A stretch of DNA of 64,000 bases from Psychrobacter immobilis (GCF_904846285.1 NZ_CAJHAD010000007.1:62001-126000); one strand, 5' to 3'; positions 10,194 through 19,100 are shown, counted from the first letter of the stretch. Notes: generated from the letters alone by a model not told the origin. Numbers and translations are program-made.

Positions 10194-11690
10194 ATGTCTG
10201 AACTTCACCTCTTAAGTACCCAGCAGCTTATTACGGGCTTGCAAGACAAACAATTTAGCAGCCTTGAGCTGACTGAACACTATATCAAGCGTATCGACGC
10301 CTTAGATAGTAAGATTAACAGTTTTATCACTCACACCTCTGAAACGGCGCGCGCGCAAGCACAAGCGGCCGATGAGATGCGTGCCCAAGGCGATAATCGT
10401 CCGCTACTTGGCGTACCGATGGCGCATAAAGACATTTTTTGTACCCAAGGCGTATTGACGACTTGTGGCTCAAAAATGCTGCATAACTTTATCTCACCTT
10501 ATGACGCAACTATCGTCACCAATATTGATAAAGCGGGCATGATTAGCCTTGGTAAGCTCAATATGGATGAGTTTGCGATGGGCTCGGATAATGAGAGCTC
10601 GCATTATGGCGCGGTACACAATCCTTGGAATCTAGCGCACGTCCCCGGTGGCTCATCAGGTGGTAGTGCAGCAGCAGTTGCCGCAGGCTTTGTCCCAGTT
10701 GCGACCGCTAGTGATACAGGTGGCTCTATTCGTCAGCCAGCGTCATTTTGCGGCTTAACCGGTATCAAACCAACTTATGGCCGTATCTCACGCTTTGGTA
10801 TGATTGCTTATGCCTCCAGTCTTGATCAAGCGGGTAGCGTGGGTCGTAGTGCCATGGACTGTGCTTATCTGTTGCAACCAATGATTGGTCATGATCCACG
10901 CGATGCTACTTCTATCAAGCATGATATACCTAATTATGTACAAGACTTAAATGAGGCAGCAGCCAGCGCTGGGGATAAACCATTTGCCGGCTTACGTATT
11001 GGTGTTGCTAAAGAATACTTTAGTAAAGGTCTTGATGCTGAAGTCGAACAAGCGGCTCGTGCAGCGTTAAATAAATACGAAGAGCTTGGCGCAACCATTG
11101 TAGAGGTTACCATCACTGACCCTGAGATTACCCTTGCCACTTATTATATGCTCGCACCAGCTGAAGCATCATCGAACCTGTCACGTTTTGACGGCGTACG
11201 ATTCGGTTATCGCTGTGAAAACCCAACCGACCTTCTCGATTTATACACGCGCTCACGCTCGGAAGGCTTTGGTCCTGAAGTACAACGTCGTATTTTGACC
11301 GGTACTTATGCACTATCGGCTGGTTACTTTGATGCTTATTACACTAAAGCACAAAAAGTACGCCGTATCATTGTCAAAGACTTCGAAGACGCTTTTGCTA
11401 ACTGTGATGTCATCGCCAGTCCAACTGCGCCAACCGCTGCTTATAAGCTTGGTGAAGACCTTGACTCTGCGACGCTGTACTTAGGTGACGTTTATACCAT
11501 CGGTGTCAACTTAGCCGGTCTACCTGCCCTTAGTCAGCCAGTTGGTTTGACCTCAAACGGCTTACCAATCGGTTTGCAATTGATTGGTCAGTACTGGCAA
11601 GAGAGCAAACTGCTCTCTACCGCGCACCTATTCCAGCAGCATACAGACCACCATTTACAACACTCTACCATCGCGAAGGAGACGGTATAA
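10194..11690 (+). CDS. gatA: Aspartyl/glutamyl-tRNA amidotransferase subunit A
   Basis: A 498-residue amidase-signature enzyme that releases ammonia from glutamine for tRNA transamidation. The catalytic triad is visible: Lys in MAHKDIF (about residue 80), the cis-Ser in [15 protein letters not shown] (about 155), and the nucleophile Ser in [15 protein letters not shown] (about 178). Length is normal. The stop overlaps the gatB start by one base (TAATG), implying coupled translation. Confidence 0.98.
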   Translation: MSELHLLSTQQLITGLQDKQFSSLELTEHYIKRIDALDSKINSFITHTSETARAQAQAADEMRAQGDNRPLLGVPMAHKDIFCTQGVLTTCGSKMLHNFISPYDATIVTNIDKAGMISLGKLNMDEFAMGSDNESSHYGAVHNPWNLAHVPGGSSGGSAAAVAAGFVPVATASDTGGSIRQPASFCGLTGIKPTYGRISRFGMIAYASSLDQAGSVGRSAMDCAYLLQPMIGHDPRDATSIKHDIPNYVQDLNEAAASAGDKPFAGLRIGVAKEYFSKGLDAEVEQAARAALNKYEELGATIVEVTITDPEITLATYYMLAPAEASSNLSRFDGVRFGYRCENPTDLLDLYTRSRSEGFGPEVQRRILTGTYALSAGYFDAYYTKAQKVRRIIVKDFEDAFANCDVIASPTAPTAAYKLGEDLDSATLYLGDVYTIGVNLAGLPALSQPVGLTSNGLPIGLQLIGQYWQESKLLSTAHLFQQHTDHHLQHSTIAKETV

Positions 11691-13219
11691 TGAATACAGC
11701 AACCACTACTACTGATCATGCTGCTCACCAAGATATCGTCCGCAAAGAGCTGTTCGTCGATGGCTATGAAGTGGTCATCGGGATTGAGATTCACTGCCAG
11801 CTAAATACAGAAAGTAAAATATTCTCAAGCGCGCCAACCGACTTTGGTCACGAGCCAAACACCCAAGCCAGTATCGTTGATTTGGGCTTACCCGGTGTCT
11901 TGCCAGTGCTAAATGCTGGTGTGGTCGATCGTGCTTTAAAATTCGGTATCGGCGTCAATGCTGAGCTAGGGTTATTTAATACCTTTGATCGTAAAAACTA
12001 TTTCTACCCTGACTTGCCAAAAGGCTATCAAATCACCCAAATGGCCAACCCTATCGTTGGCAAAGGCTATATCGATGTCGTAGTCAATGAAGGCGAGAAA
12101 AACGAATACCCTAAACGCATGGGCATCACCCGCGCGCATTTAGAAGAAGATGCCGGTAAATCAGTGCATGATGCTGTCGATGGTATGACGGGCGTTGACC
12201 TTAACCGAGCTGGTACACCATTAATCGAAATCGTCTCTGAGCCTGATATGCGCTCAGCTCATGAAGCCCTTGCTTATATCAAAGCCATTCATCAACTGGT
12301 CACTTGGCTTGGTATCTCTGATGCCATCATGGCAGAAGGCTCATTCCGCTGTGACTGTAACGTCTCTATTCGTAAGCCGGGTGCAGAATTGGGCACGCGT
12401 ACTGAGCTCAAAAACCTAAACTCGTTTCGCTTTATCGAGCGTGCTATCAATCGTGAAATCGAACGTCAAATCGATATCATCGAGGACGGCGGTAAAGTCA
12501 TCCAAGCAACGATGCTTTATGATCCAGAGCGCGATGAAACTCGCACCATGCGTACCAAAGAAGACGCCAATGATTATCGCTACTTCCCTGACCCAGACTT
12601 GCTACCTGTACGTATCGAGCAGCATACCGTTGATAGCATTCGGGCGGCAATGCCTGAGTTGCCTGTTGCCCGTCGTGCACGTTTTGAAGAGGCGCTTGGT
12701 CTATCAGAATATGACGCTCGTATCCTAACAGGTAGCCGTCCGCTAGCCGATTACTTTGAAGCCGTTGTCGCTGAAGTTGGGCAACAAGATGCCAAAATGG
12801 CGGCTAACTGGGTCATGGGCGATCTGCTAGGAGCGTTGAATAAAGATGATAAAGACATCATCGACTCTCCTATCAGCGCCAAGCAATTGGCTGGTATGCT
12901 AGCGCGTATCAAAGACGACACCCTATCTGGCAAATTGGCTAAGAAAGTCTTTAGTGCTCTTTATGAGCGTGAAGGCGGCGATGCTGATGATGCAGCAGAT
13001 AAAATCATCGAAGAAAAAGGTCTTAAGCAAGAAACTGATACGGGCGCAATTAAGGCCATCGTTGAAGACGTTATTGCGAAAAACCAAGCGATGGTTGAAG
13101 AGTATCGCGGCGGGAAAGAAAAAGCATTTAACGGTCTGGTTGGTCAAGTGATGAAAGCCAGTCGCGGTAGTGCTAACCCGCAGCAAGTGAACCAAATCCT
13201 AAAAGAGCTGTTGGGTTAA
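11690..13219 (+). CDS. gatB: Aspartyl/glutamyl-tRNA amidotransferase subunit B
   Basis: A 509-residue GatB, the subunit that binds the misacylated tRNA and phosphorylates the side chain before amidation. Signatures include [11 protein letters not shown] near residue 30, [20 protein letters not shown] text (here [17 protein letters not shown]), and [19 protein letters not shown] followed by [10 protein letters not shown]. The C-terminal YqeY-like tRNA-binding region ends with [20 protein letters not shown]. It is the last gene of the operon. Confidence 0.98.
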   Translation: MNTATTTTDHAAHQDIVRKELFVDGYEVVIGIEIHCQLNTESKIFSSAPTDFGHEPNTQASIVDLGLPGVLPVLNAGVVDRALKFGIGVNAELGLFNTFDRKNYFYPDLPKGYQITQMANPIVGKGYIDVVVNEGEKNEYPKRMGITRAHLEEDAGKSVHDAVDGMTGVDLNRAGTPLIEIVSEPDMRSAHEALAYIKAIHQLVTWLGISDAIMAEGSFRCDCNVSIRKPGAELGTRTELKNLNSFRFIERAINREIERQIDIIEDGGKVIQATMLYDPERDETRTMRTKEDANDYRYFPDPDLLPVRIEQHTVDSIRAAMPELPVARRARFEEALGLSEYDARILTGSRPLADYFEAVVAEVGQQDAKMAANWVMGDLLGALNKDDKDIIDSPISAKQLAGMLARIKDDTLSGKLAKKVFSALYEREGGDADDAADKIIEEKGLKQETDTGAIKAIVEDVIAKNQAMVEEYRGGKEKAFNGLVGQVMKASRGSANPQQVNQILKELLG

Positions 13220-13333
13220 GGTTAACTGCTCATTGGTTATGCTGACTATGATAAGTAAAATACGATTGTAGATTTTGGCTAAAATAAATAGCCCTTGCAA
13301 TATGCATAATTTTGCGTAAAATAGTCAGTCATT

Positions 13334-13410
13334 CGGGGCGTAGCGCAGTCTGGTAGCGCACTACACTGGGGGTGTAGGGGTCGCAGGTTCAAATCCTGCC
13401 GTTCCGACCA
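13334..13410 (+). tRNA. tRNA-Pro (GGG)
   Basis: A 77-nt tRNA with encoded CCA. Acceptor stem CGGGGCG pairs with CGTTCCG (two G-U pairs), the anticodon stem is CTACA/TGTAG, and the loop CTGGGGG gives anticodon GGG. The T-arm is GCAGG TTCAAAT CCTGC. Its 3' 17 bases are the left part of the island attachment site, so integration regenerated the gene. Confidence 0.97.
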
Positions 13411-13416
13411 AACATA
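13394..13416 (+). repeat. attL core (tRNA-Pro 3' end)
   Basis: A 23-bp segment, spanning the T-arm 3' half and acceptor of tRNA-Pro plus six bases beyond, is repeated exactly at 29465-29487. The repeat ends where the two copies diverge on both sides. An integrase gene begins 155 bases inside. This is the classic attL of a tRNA-targeted element. Confidence 0.93.
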
Positions 13417-13421
13417 ATATT

Positions 13422-13456
13422 AGGGTAGACCGTCATTGACCGTCTACCCTTTATTT
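13422..13456 (+). terminator. Terminator after tRNA-Pro (island copy)
   Basis: A 9-bp stem (13422-13430 with 13442-13450) followed by TTATTTT. It lies just inside attL, so it belongs to the island and replaces the terminator displaced to the far side of attR (29501-29537). Confidence 0.75.
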
Positions 13457-13524
13457 TGCCAGCTTTTAGGCTAAACACCTTCCATAGCACTCCATCATAA
13501 AACATAGTAATCCATGTAAAATTG

Positions 13525-13569
13525 CGGTATATTTTACGGTATATTTTATACCGTCATGGAAATATACCG
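13525..13569. promoter_or_regulatory. Cluster of four CGGTATA motifs upstream of int
   Basis: CGGTATA occurs at 13525-13531 and 13537-13543. In inverted orientation (TATACCG) it occurs at 13547-13553 and 13563-13569, the last ending three bases before the int ATG. The same motif recurs before the AlpA-like gene (15980-15986) and beside attR (29388-29394 and 29400-29406). These look like integrase arm sites or operators for a shared excision regulator. Confidence 0.65.
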
Positions 13570-13571
13570 TC

Positions 13572-14810
13572 ATGCCATTAACTGATAGCCAAATCAAACG
13601 CTTTAAGCCATCCGACACTTGTACACCTAGCCGACCTGACAAATATAGCGACGGTAATAACCTACGCTTATGGGTGCGTAGCACTGGCAGCAAGGTATGG
13701 GTATGTGACTACAAGTATGCTGATAAACGTCAAAGCTTGACCATTGGAAAATATCCATCGATGAGCCTTGCTGATGCTCGCCAGCGTAACCAACAGATAA
13801 AAGATTTGATAGACCAAGGTATCAACCCTAAGCAAGAAAAAAAGCGCTTGCAGTCTGATACTGATGGTACAAAGACATTTGATGCCATAGCACAACGCTG
13901 GCATGACGACCGAAAATCTCACATTGTCCATAGTACCTATAGCCGTGACTACTCACAGTACCAACGCGATATTAAGCCATTCATTGGTGAAATGAACGTG
14001 GGTGACATCACTGCGCCTAACATTCTAGCCATTGGTAAAGCCGTTGAAGCAAGAGGCGCTACCGATATGGCACGTAGAGCGATACGTCAAGCAGGACAAA
14101 TATTCAAACAAGCCATACGTGAGGGCTTAATAACTCATAACCCAGCCAACGACTTAACCGAAGCATTAAAACCGCATAAGGTGAAACACTACCCACGTGT
14201 AACCAGCCAACAATTACCTAAACTATTACAAGATATTGATGCTTACGGCGGTCACCTATTGGTGAAGCTAGGCTTTTGGGTAATGTGTTATACATTTGTG
14301 CGGACACAAGAGCTACGTATGATGGAATGGGCGGAGATAGACTACAAAGCCAATATATGGCGCATACCAGCCGACAAGATGAAAATGGATAGACCACACC
14401 TAGTACCGCTTGCTCCTCAAGTAATGGCTATCTTAGAACAGATTAAACATCTAGGTCTTTCAGACAAGTATGTCTTTTTCAATATCGAGAGGCATCAACC
14501 CTATAGTGAAAATGCGTTCAGCAATGCGTTGAAGCGTATGGGCTATAAAGACAAGATGACTGGTCATGGCTTCCGTGGACTTGCCAGCACTACCCTACAT
14601 GAACAGGAATTCATGCACGAAGCAATAGAGCTACAACTGGCACATGAAAAAGAGAACAAAGTAAGCAAGGCATATAACGGAGCGCAGCATCTACCCTATA
14701 GAACAAAAATGATGCACCAGTGGGCAAACTTCATTGATGATGCATACGCTGGCAAGATTGATAACGTTATACACGGAAACTTCAAACAGCAAGCTCAACA
14801 GCTAGGTTAA
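13572..14810 (+). CDS. P4-type tyrosine recombinase (integrase)
   Basis: A 412-residue site-specific recombinase that would integrate and excise the island at tRNA-Pro. The N-terminus carries the DUF4102-type arm-binding region found in P4-family integrases (KPSDTCTPSRPDKYSDGNNLRLWV). The catalytic residues are visible: Arg in FVRTQELRMMEW (about residue 241), His and Arg in TGHGFRGLAS (about 330), and Tyr in KAYNGAQHLPYR (about 366). It sits immediately downstream of attL, pointing inward. The start ATG overlaps an ATACCGTCATG repeat, so binding at that repeat could control its expression. Length is normal and the gene appears intact. Confidence 0.96.
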   Translation: MPLTDSQIKRFKPSDTCTPSRPDKYSDGNNLRLWVRSTGSKVWVCDYKYADKRQSLTIGKYPSMSLADARQRNQQIKDLIDQGINPKQEKKRLQSDTDGTKTFDAIAQRWHDDRKSHIVHSTYSRDYSQYQRDIKPFIGEMNVGDITAPNILAIGKAVEARGATDMARRAIRQAGQIFKQAIREGLITHNPANDLTEALKPHKVKHYPRVTSQQLPKLLQDIDAYGGHLLVKLGFWVMCYTFVRTQELRMMEWAEIDYKANIWRIPADKMKMDRPHLVPLAPQVMAILEQIKHLGLSDKYVFFNIERHQPYSENAFSNALKRMGYKDKMTGHGFRGLASTTLHEQEFMHEAIELQLAHEKENKVSKAYNGAQHLPYRTKMMHQWANFIDDAYAGKIDNVIHGNFKQQAQQLG

Positions 14811-14827
14811 TGCTTAGCACCATCTAT

Positions 14828-14890
14828 GCAAGGCTAGGACTAATTACCCGAACGGCGGCTATTCACACCCTTAAGCTGTCACTGCCTTGC
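14828..14890 (+). ncRNA. C4-like antisense RNA, copy 1
   Basis: A structured segment between int and the next gene. An outer stem pairs GCAAGGC (14828-14834) with GCCTTGC (14884-14890). Inside is a small hairpin around CTAATTACCC. A second 7-bp hairpin (14854-14860 with 14874-14880) has a 13-nt loop. That loop contains TCACACCCTTA (14863-14873), perfectly complementary over 11 bases to 14904-14914. ACACCCT (14865-14871) can also pair with AGGGTGT (14914-14920), which covers the ribosome-binding site of the next gene. Phage P1/P7 C4 and satellite P4 CI RNAs use the same design. The family assignment is inference; the pairings are seen directly and recur in altered sequence at 29599-29661. Confidence 0.7.
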
Positions 14891-14903
14891 ACCTACTTTG
14901 ATT

Positions 14904-14924
14904 TAAGGGTGTGAGGGTGTAAAA
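14904..14924 (+). promoter_or_regulatory. RBS region targeted by C4-like RNA copy 1
   Basis: Two overlapping targets, TAAGGGTGTGA (14904-14914) and AGGGTGT (14914-14920), are complementary to the antisense loop at 14863-14873. The second covers the GAGGG ribosome-binding site seven bases before the GTG at 14925. Pairing would block translation of the downstream gene. Confidence 0.65.
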
Positions 14925-15887
14925 GTGGGCTTAATGGATGAAATTATTAGAAAGCAAACAGAGGATTATATTAAAGCTAATGACTTACTTATTAATTTGT
15001 CGAGTATGAATAGCGAGCCGCTTTACGAGGTGGTTCAATATTTACTATATTCTGACCTGAATAAATTAAACTTATATTATATTGATTCGAATAAGAAAAT
15101 TGAAAGGCTCAATTCAGACGATAAGGATTATATAGGTGATTTCCTCGAAGTAATTAGACAATCAATTAGACTAGGTGACAGGAAAGATGAAATATTAATA
15201 TATAGTGATAAAGAAAGCTTAAAGAACTTTTCTACTCATACTAGAAGCGAAATACTGCACTTTATTGAGTTACGTGCTGACTATTACTTTAAGATATCAG
15301 AACTTCTGAGTTTTAAGCCTTTAGAAGGCATACTACATCTTGGCGGTTCCAATGACCACCGGCCCTCGAATACTAACAAAATTATTATAGAACTTGAAGA
15401 AAGAATTAACGAGCTTCTCGATGAGTTGAGAGATAAAGATAGAAAGATAGACCATCTCCTTTCTTATTCTAGTTCGGATAAAACAAGCACTGATAACCAT
15501 CTAGTTAAGCAACTTAGAATAGAGGTTAAAAAACAGCAAGAAGAGATCCTAGCTTTACAAAATAAATTAGAAAATTCGGTCGATAAAGATGGGAGTTTAA
15601 ACCCTAAAGATAGTGCATATTATTTAATAGCGGTACTAAAAGAATTACTATTAGACCCCGAAATTACTGGATTCATGTTCCAAACTGATAAAGACAAGGG
15701 TAAAAAAGAACCAACACAGGCTGTACTCGTTAATCATATTGCTAATATGTATATTAAAAGCTTAAGCACTAGAAATATAAGTGGCTTATTAGCTGATGCA
15801 AATAGAACTTTCACTGAACTAACTAAGAGTATTTTCGCTAAGGCCGACAATATGTTAATTGACGCCAAAAAGAATACTAGACATTGA
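14925..15887 (+). CDS. Unknown coiled-coil protein under C4-like RNA control
   Basis: A 320-residue soluble protein of no family I recognise. It starts with GTG, supported by the GAGGG site and by the identical GTGGSCTT start context of the gene at 29694. A short helical N-terminal region is followed by a long charged stretch (about residues 160-220, with LEERINELLDELRDKDRKIDHL) that should form a coiled coil. A compact C-terminal domain (about 225-315) starts KDSAYYLIAVLKELLLDPE. The DNA is clearly more AT-rich than the chromosomal flanks, suggesting separate ancestry. By position it matches genes that C4-type RNAs silence in phages (antirepressors or lysogeny functions). That role is inference only. 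Confidence 0.75.
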   Translation: MGLMDEIIRKQTEDYIKANDLLINLSSMNSEPLYEVVQYLLYSDLNKLNLYYIDSNKKIERLNSDDKDYIGDFLEVIRQSIRLGDRKDEILIYSDKESLKNFSTHTRSEILHFIELRADYYFKISELLSFKPLEGILHLGGSNDHRPSNTNKIIIELEERINELLDELRDKDRKIDHLLSYSSSDKTSTDNHLVKQLRIEVKKQQEEILALQNKLENSVDKDGSLNPKDSAYYLIAVLKELLLDPEITGFMFQTDKDKGKKEPTQAVLVNHIANMYIKSLSTRNISGLLADANRTFTELTKSIFAKADNMLIDAKKNTRH

Positions 15888-15895
15888 TTATGTAA

Positions 15896-15929
15896 ATTGC
15901 AAATGCAATTTTCGAATTGCATTTGCAAT
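15896..15929. repeat. Perfect 15-bp inverted repeat with TTCG loop
   Basis: ATTGCAAATGCAATT (15896-15910) and its exact complement (15915-15929) flank a TTCG loop, nine bases after the stop of the unknown gene. No T-tract follows, so it is a poor intrinsic terminator. It could be an operator for the AlpA-like gene, a processing site or an mRNA 3'-end stabiliser. Confidence 0.7.
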
Positions 15930-15979
15930 GCCATAAAGCACTCTATCTCATAAGATGACTCGTACAAGATAAGCCATGA

Positions 15980-15986
15980 TATACCG
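15980..15986 (-). promoter_or_regulatory. CGGTATA motif upstream of the AlpA-like gene
   Basis: TATACCG within ATATACCGTCGTGG, 28 bases before the ATG at 16015. It matches the ATACCGTCATGG copies that end at the integrase start (13547-13574). A shared site at int and alpA suggests common regulation. Confidence 0.5.
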
Positions 15987-16014
15987 TCGTGGTACATAGT
16001 ATGGAGTCATAGAC

Positions 16015-16311
16015 ATGACAGATCACGCCAATATAAATAATCCCGTTATCGCCTTCACTGATAGCACCTCAAACACCATCGAACAAATATCCGCGAACCT
16101 AAACATTAAGCACTTGCCACCGCAAGGTATGAGCCGTGCCAGCCAACTTATACCATTATTACCGTTTGGTAGCAGTACCTTATGGGCATGGTCACGCGAC
16201 GGACGCTTTCCAGCACCAGTAAAACTATCCCCTACTATGACGGCATGGCGCAATGCTGAGGTTATCGAGTGGTTAGAGTCTCACGCTGCCTCTACTAATA
16301 ATGAGGTGTAA
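16015..16311 (+). CDS. AlpA-like DNA-binding regulator
   Basis: A 98-residue protein. After a 35-residue leader it has a MerR/AlpA-type winged helix: MSRASQLIPLLPFGSSTLWAWSRDGRFPAPVKLSP, then AWRNAEVIEWLESH. AlpA-family proteins act as transcription regulators or excisionases on P4-like elements; E. coli AlpA drives expression of the CP4-57 integrase. Here it stands at the head of a tightly packed set of genes (next ATG two bases after its stop). It is preceded by a motif also present at int. The helix-turn-helix is visible; the target is inference. Confidence 0.85.
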   Translation: MTDHANINNPVIAFTDSTSNTIEQISANLNIKHLPPQGMSRASQLIPLLPFGSSTLWAWSRDGRFPAPVKLSPTMTAWRNAEVIEWLESHAASTNNEV

Positions 16312-16313
16312 TA

Positions 16314-16568
16314 ATGAATATGACACCGAATCCTAAAAAACTAACTCTTATACAAATAATTATGAATCACCTGTTGTCAGGTAGAACCATATCAAATATG
16401 CAAGGCTATAAATTATATAACACAACTAGCGTTGTGCGGCGTATAAGTGAGTTACGCGCTGCAGGAGTACCTATTCAAGATGTGTTTATTAAACGTAATG
16501 GTGAAAAATATAAGCTTTACTGGATAAATAAGACTGACAGAGATAAATTTTGTGAGGTAACTCAATGA
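16314..16568 (+). CDS. Small winged-helix-like protein
   Basis: An 84-residue protein. The central part, LLSGRTISNMQGYKLYNTTS followed by VVRRISELRAAGVPIQD, has the look of a phage-type helix-turn-helix in which a cleavage or selection helix is followed by a wing (KRNGEKYKLYWI). Similar small proteins accompany satellite replication genes. It starts two bases after the AlpA-like gene and its stop overlaps the next ATG (ATGA). The DNA-binding role is inferred from the pattern only. Confidence 0.7.
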   Translation: MNMTPNPKKLTLIQIIMNHLLSGRTISNMQGYKLYNTTSVVRRISELRAAGVPIQDVFIKRNGEKYKLYWINKTDRDKFCEVTQ

Positions 16569-16795
16569 GCCATTACAACGAGACTCAAAATACTCTACAG
16601 CCATATAATCGTAAACAACGATACCGAGGGAATGTTCAACTATTCACGGTATTACCCGTAGCTCTAGCAAGTCTATTTATTGTGTTGTGGCTTCCTAGGT
16701 GTCAGCATCAACCGCCGCCAGCTCTCGTTCAAATAATAGATGAAAATACATCAAATACTTCTAATTCCTTAGAGTGGCAACAGGAGGTTCTATGA
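16565..16795 (+). CDS. Small single-pass membrane protein
   Basis: A 76-residue ORF. One hydrophobic segment (VQLFTVLPVALASLFIVLWL, about residues 24-43) is followed by a Pro-rich and then Ser/Asn-rich tail. I recognise no family. It overlaps the preceding gene by four bases and the next ATG by four bases (ATGA). It also contains the ribosome-binding site of the replication gene, so at least part of its job may be translational coupling. Confidence 0.6.
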   Translation: MSHYNETQNTLQPYNRKQRYRGNVQLFTVLPVALASLFIVLWLPRCQHQPPPALVQIIDENTSNTSNSLEWQQEVL

Positions 16796-19071
16796 AAATT
16801 AGCCTCAGACAAAACAACAACCATGAAAAAGCCCATGCTATTAGCACAGGCTTGTCTCAATATATTGCAGACTTTAGACTCGCCACATTTGCAGATGTCG
16901 CAGGTCATAACACATTAGAAAGTTTACTAAGCAATGGTGTATTAAACTCAGTCATTTATCTAGATAGAGATATTACCATATTTACAGGTGGGCTGGCAGG
17001 TGAAAAGCAGATCCATACCGCTGGTACTATAGGACTGCTAACAGTTAATAATCAAGCGGAGACTGTCACACTTGCCAGCATACCGCTTGAGGATAACGGA
17101 CACATTTTTATATCTGATACTGATATACCAAGCGCTTTTGTCATTGGCTCAATGAGTGAAGATAGTAAGTGGATAATCATAGCTGACTTAGCTGAGGCTG
17201 TAAGGTGTTATAACGCTTATTGCAAGCTAGGCATTGATGTGACGGTACTCACTTGCCTTGTACCTAGTCTATTTAATCGGACGGTAAAGCACTTCGCAGA
17301 GGTGCAGCAAGTGACCATCGTGACCACCTCACAAAACAAAGCCAAAGTAATAACACCGCTTAAAGGCGTGAATGTTGAAGCTATCGTTTGTGAGCATACG
17401 CTTATTTATGACGCGCTTGATTTTGACGCTGATTATGATGATCTAATCGCTGATGCTGAGATCATAAACTTGCAAGCATTAGGCAAACCAAAGCCCAAAC
17501 CTATCAGTCAAACGCTACCACCAGTTAAGACGCTGACAAGCGCTATGATGCCAAAACTACTATGGGATTATGCTTCAAACAGTGCTGAGCGCTTAAGCGT
17601 ACCTATTGAATACGTAGCTATACCGTTAATAGTATCGTTTGGTAGCGTGATAGGGACTAAGCTGAGTATCTATCCAAAGATGTATGATAACTGGGAAGTT
17701 GTCCCTAACTTTTATGGCGCAATCGTAGGCAATCCATCAAGTAAAAAAACACCATCTTTAACTGAGGGATTAAAACCTATTAGCTACTTAGAAACGCTTG
17801 CTGAAAAGAACCACCTTGACGAAAAGCTTGAGCATGACACTCAAAAAGAGCTTAATAAGCACATGGCAAAGGTAACTGAGAAACAACTCAGTGACCTTGC
17901 TAAAAAGCTTATGACCCAAACTGATGACAATGCTGAGATCAGTCAAGATGATCTCAAAGCCAAAGCGCAAGAGTTGGCAGAGGCAAAACAGAATGATGAG
18001 CTAATACCTGAGATGAAACGCTACTCTACAAATGATGGAACGATTGAAAGTATAGGAGAGCTTGAAAATAAACATAAAAATGGAATGTTAGTTATAAGAG
18101 ACGAGCTAACAGCATGGCTTGCTTCGTTAGATGGTGATGCTAATAGTCAAAACAAATCATTCTTTCTTGAGGGATTTAATGGGTTAGGTAATTTTAAAGT
18201 TGATAGAATAGGCAGAGGTCATATACCTATAAGTACTCACTGTCTATCAGTCATTGGTGGCATTCAGCCTGATAAGCTTGAGTATTATCTATCTAAGACT
18301 ATGAAAGGTTTAGGCAATGACGGCCTCATTCAGCGTTTTCAATTAATGGTCTATCCTGACCCACTACCTAACAGTAAAGAGCGCGACTTGCCACCTGACA
18401 AACAAAGTCGTGATGCGATCTATAATTTGTTTGAAACGATTGACAGTATGCAGTTAGGTGACTTCATGCGCTATGGGGCAAACCCAATTGATGAATATCA
18501 CAAACGACCTTATTACCGCTTTACTGATGAAGCTTATGAAGTATTTATGAATTGGTATGATGCGATTAAAATTAGAGCTAGTGAAGCTGAGCATAGCATC
18601 ATAGCTGAGCATCTAATTAAATATACTAAAACAGTGCCGTCATTAGCCCTAGTCTTTCACTTAGTCGATTGTCTCGAACATGGTACTTCTTTAGGTGCAG
18701 TCAATATCAATGCGCTCAGAGCGGCGCTAGCATGGTGCGAAGTATTAGAGAGTCACATGATGAGGATATATAGCACTGTCACCGATAGCGCCAATATAAA
18801 AGCGTCTTATTTATCAGAAAAAATAATGAAAATGGCCAGAAAGGGAGCTGACAAAACTGACACAACCGACTGGTTTGAACATGGATTTACAGCAAGGCAG
18901 CTAATTCGCAAAGGGTGGAAAGGTCTAAATGATGCTGATGACGTATTGAACGCGCTTGAAATATTAGTCGAACATAACTGGTTAAGCTGGAAAGTTGTGT
19001 CCAGTACTGGACAAGGAGGTAGACCGACTGAGCGTTATTCTATCAATACAAGATTGACTGAGCTTAAATAG
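16792..19071 (+). CDS. DUF3987-type replication protein (primase/helicase-like)
   Basis: About 759 residues. An N-terminal region (to about residue 235) resembles the Toprim-like half of satellite primases, with the segment WIIIADLAEAVRCYNAYC. The C-terminal half matches DUF3987, with the P-loop region GNPSSKKTPSLTEGLKPI (about residue 312). An acidic Walker B-like strand, MLVIRDELTAWLASL, follows at about 432. The P-loop departs from GxxxxGK[ST] (GNPSSKKT), so ATP hydrolysis is uncertain. I chose the ATG at 16792 over the GTG at 16774 because a perfect AGGAGG lies four bases before it. It is the last gene of the alpA-led set, closed by a terminator at 19101-19132. Confidence 0.82.
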   Translation: MKISLRQNNNHEKAHAISTGLSQYIADFRLATFADVAGHNTLESLLSNGVLNSVIYLDRDITIFTGGLAGEKQIHTAGTIGLLTVNNQAETVTLASIPLEDNGHIFISDTDIPSAFVIGSMSEDSKWIIIADLAEAVRCYNAYCKLGIDVTVLTCLVPSLFNRTVKHFAEVQQVTIVTTSQNKAKVITPLKGVNVEAIVCEHTLIYDALDFDADYDDLIADAEIINLQALGKPKPKPISQTLPPVKTLTSAMMPKLLWDYASNSAERLSVPIEYVAIPLIVSFGSVIGTKLSIYPKMYDNWEVVPNFYGAIVGNPSSKKTPSLTEGLKPISYLETLAEKNHLDEKLEHDTQKELNKHMAKVTEKQLSDLAKKLMTQTDDNAEISQDDLKAKAQELAEAKQNDELIPEMKRYSTNDGTIESIGELENKHKNGMLVIRDELTAWLASLDGDANSQNKSFFLEGFNGLGNFKVDRIGRGHIPISTHCLSVIGGIQPDKLEYYLSKTMKGLGNDGLIQRFQLMVYPDPLPNSKERDLPPDKQSRDAIYNLFETIDSMQLGDFMRYGANPIDEYHKRPYYRFTDEAYEVFMNWYDAIKIRASEAEHSIIAEHLIKYTKTVPSLALVFHLVDCLEHGTSLGAVNINALRAALAWCEVLESHMMRIYSTVTDSANIKASYLSEKIMKMARKGADKTDTTDWFEHGFTARQLIRKGWKGLNDADDVLNALEILVEHNWLSWKVVSSTGQGGRPTERYSINTRLTELK

Positions 19072-19100
19072 GTTCTGTCAGTTATGTCAGTGCAATATCT

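Noticed and set aside
14828..14924. Retron or type III toxin-antitoxin RNA
   Set aside because: No reverse transcriptase is nearby, and no tandem RNA repeats precede the downstream gene; loop-to-RBS pairing explains the structure better.
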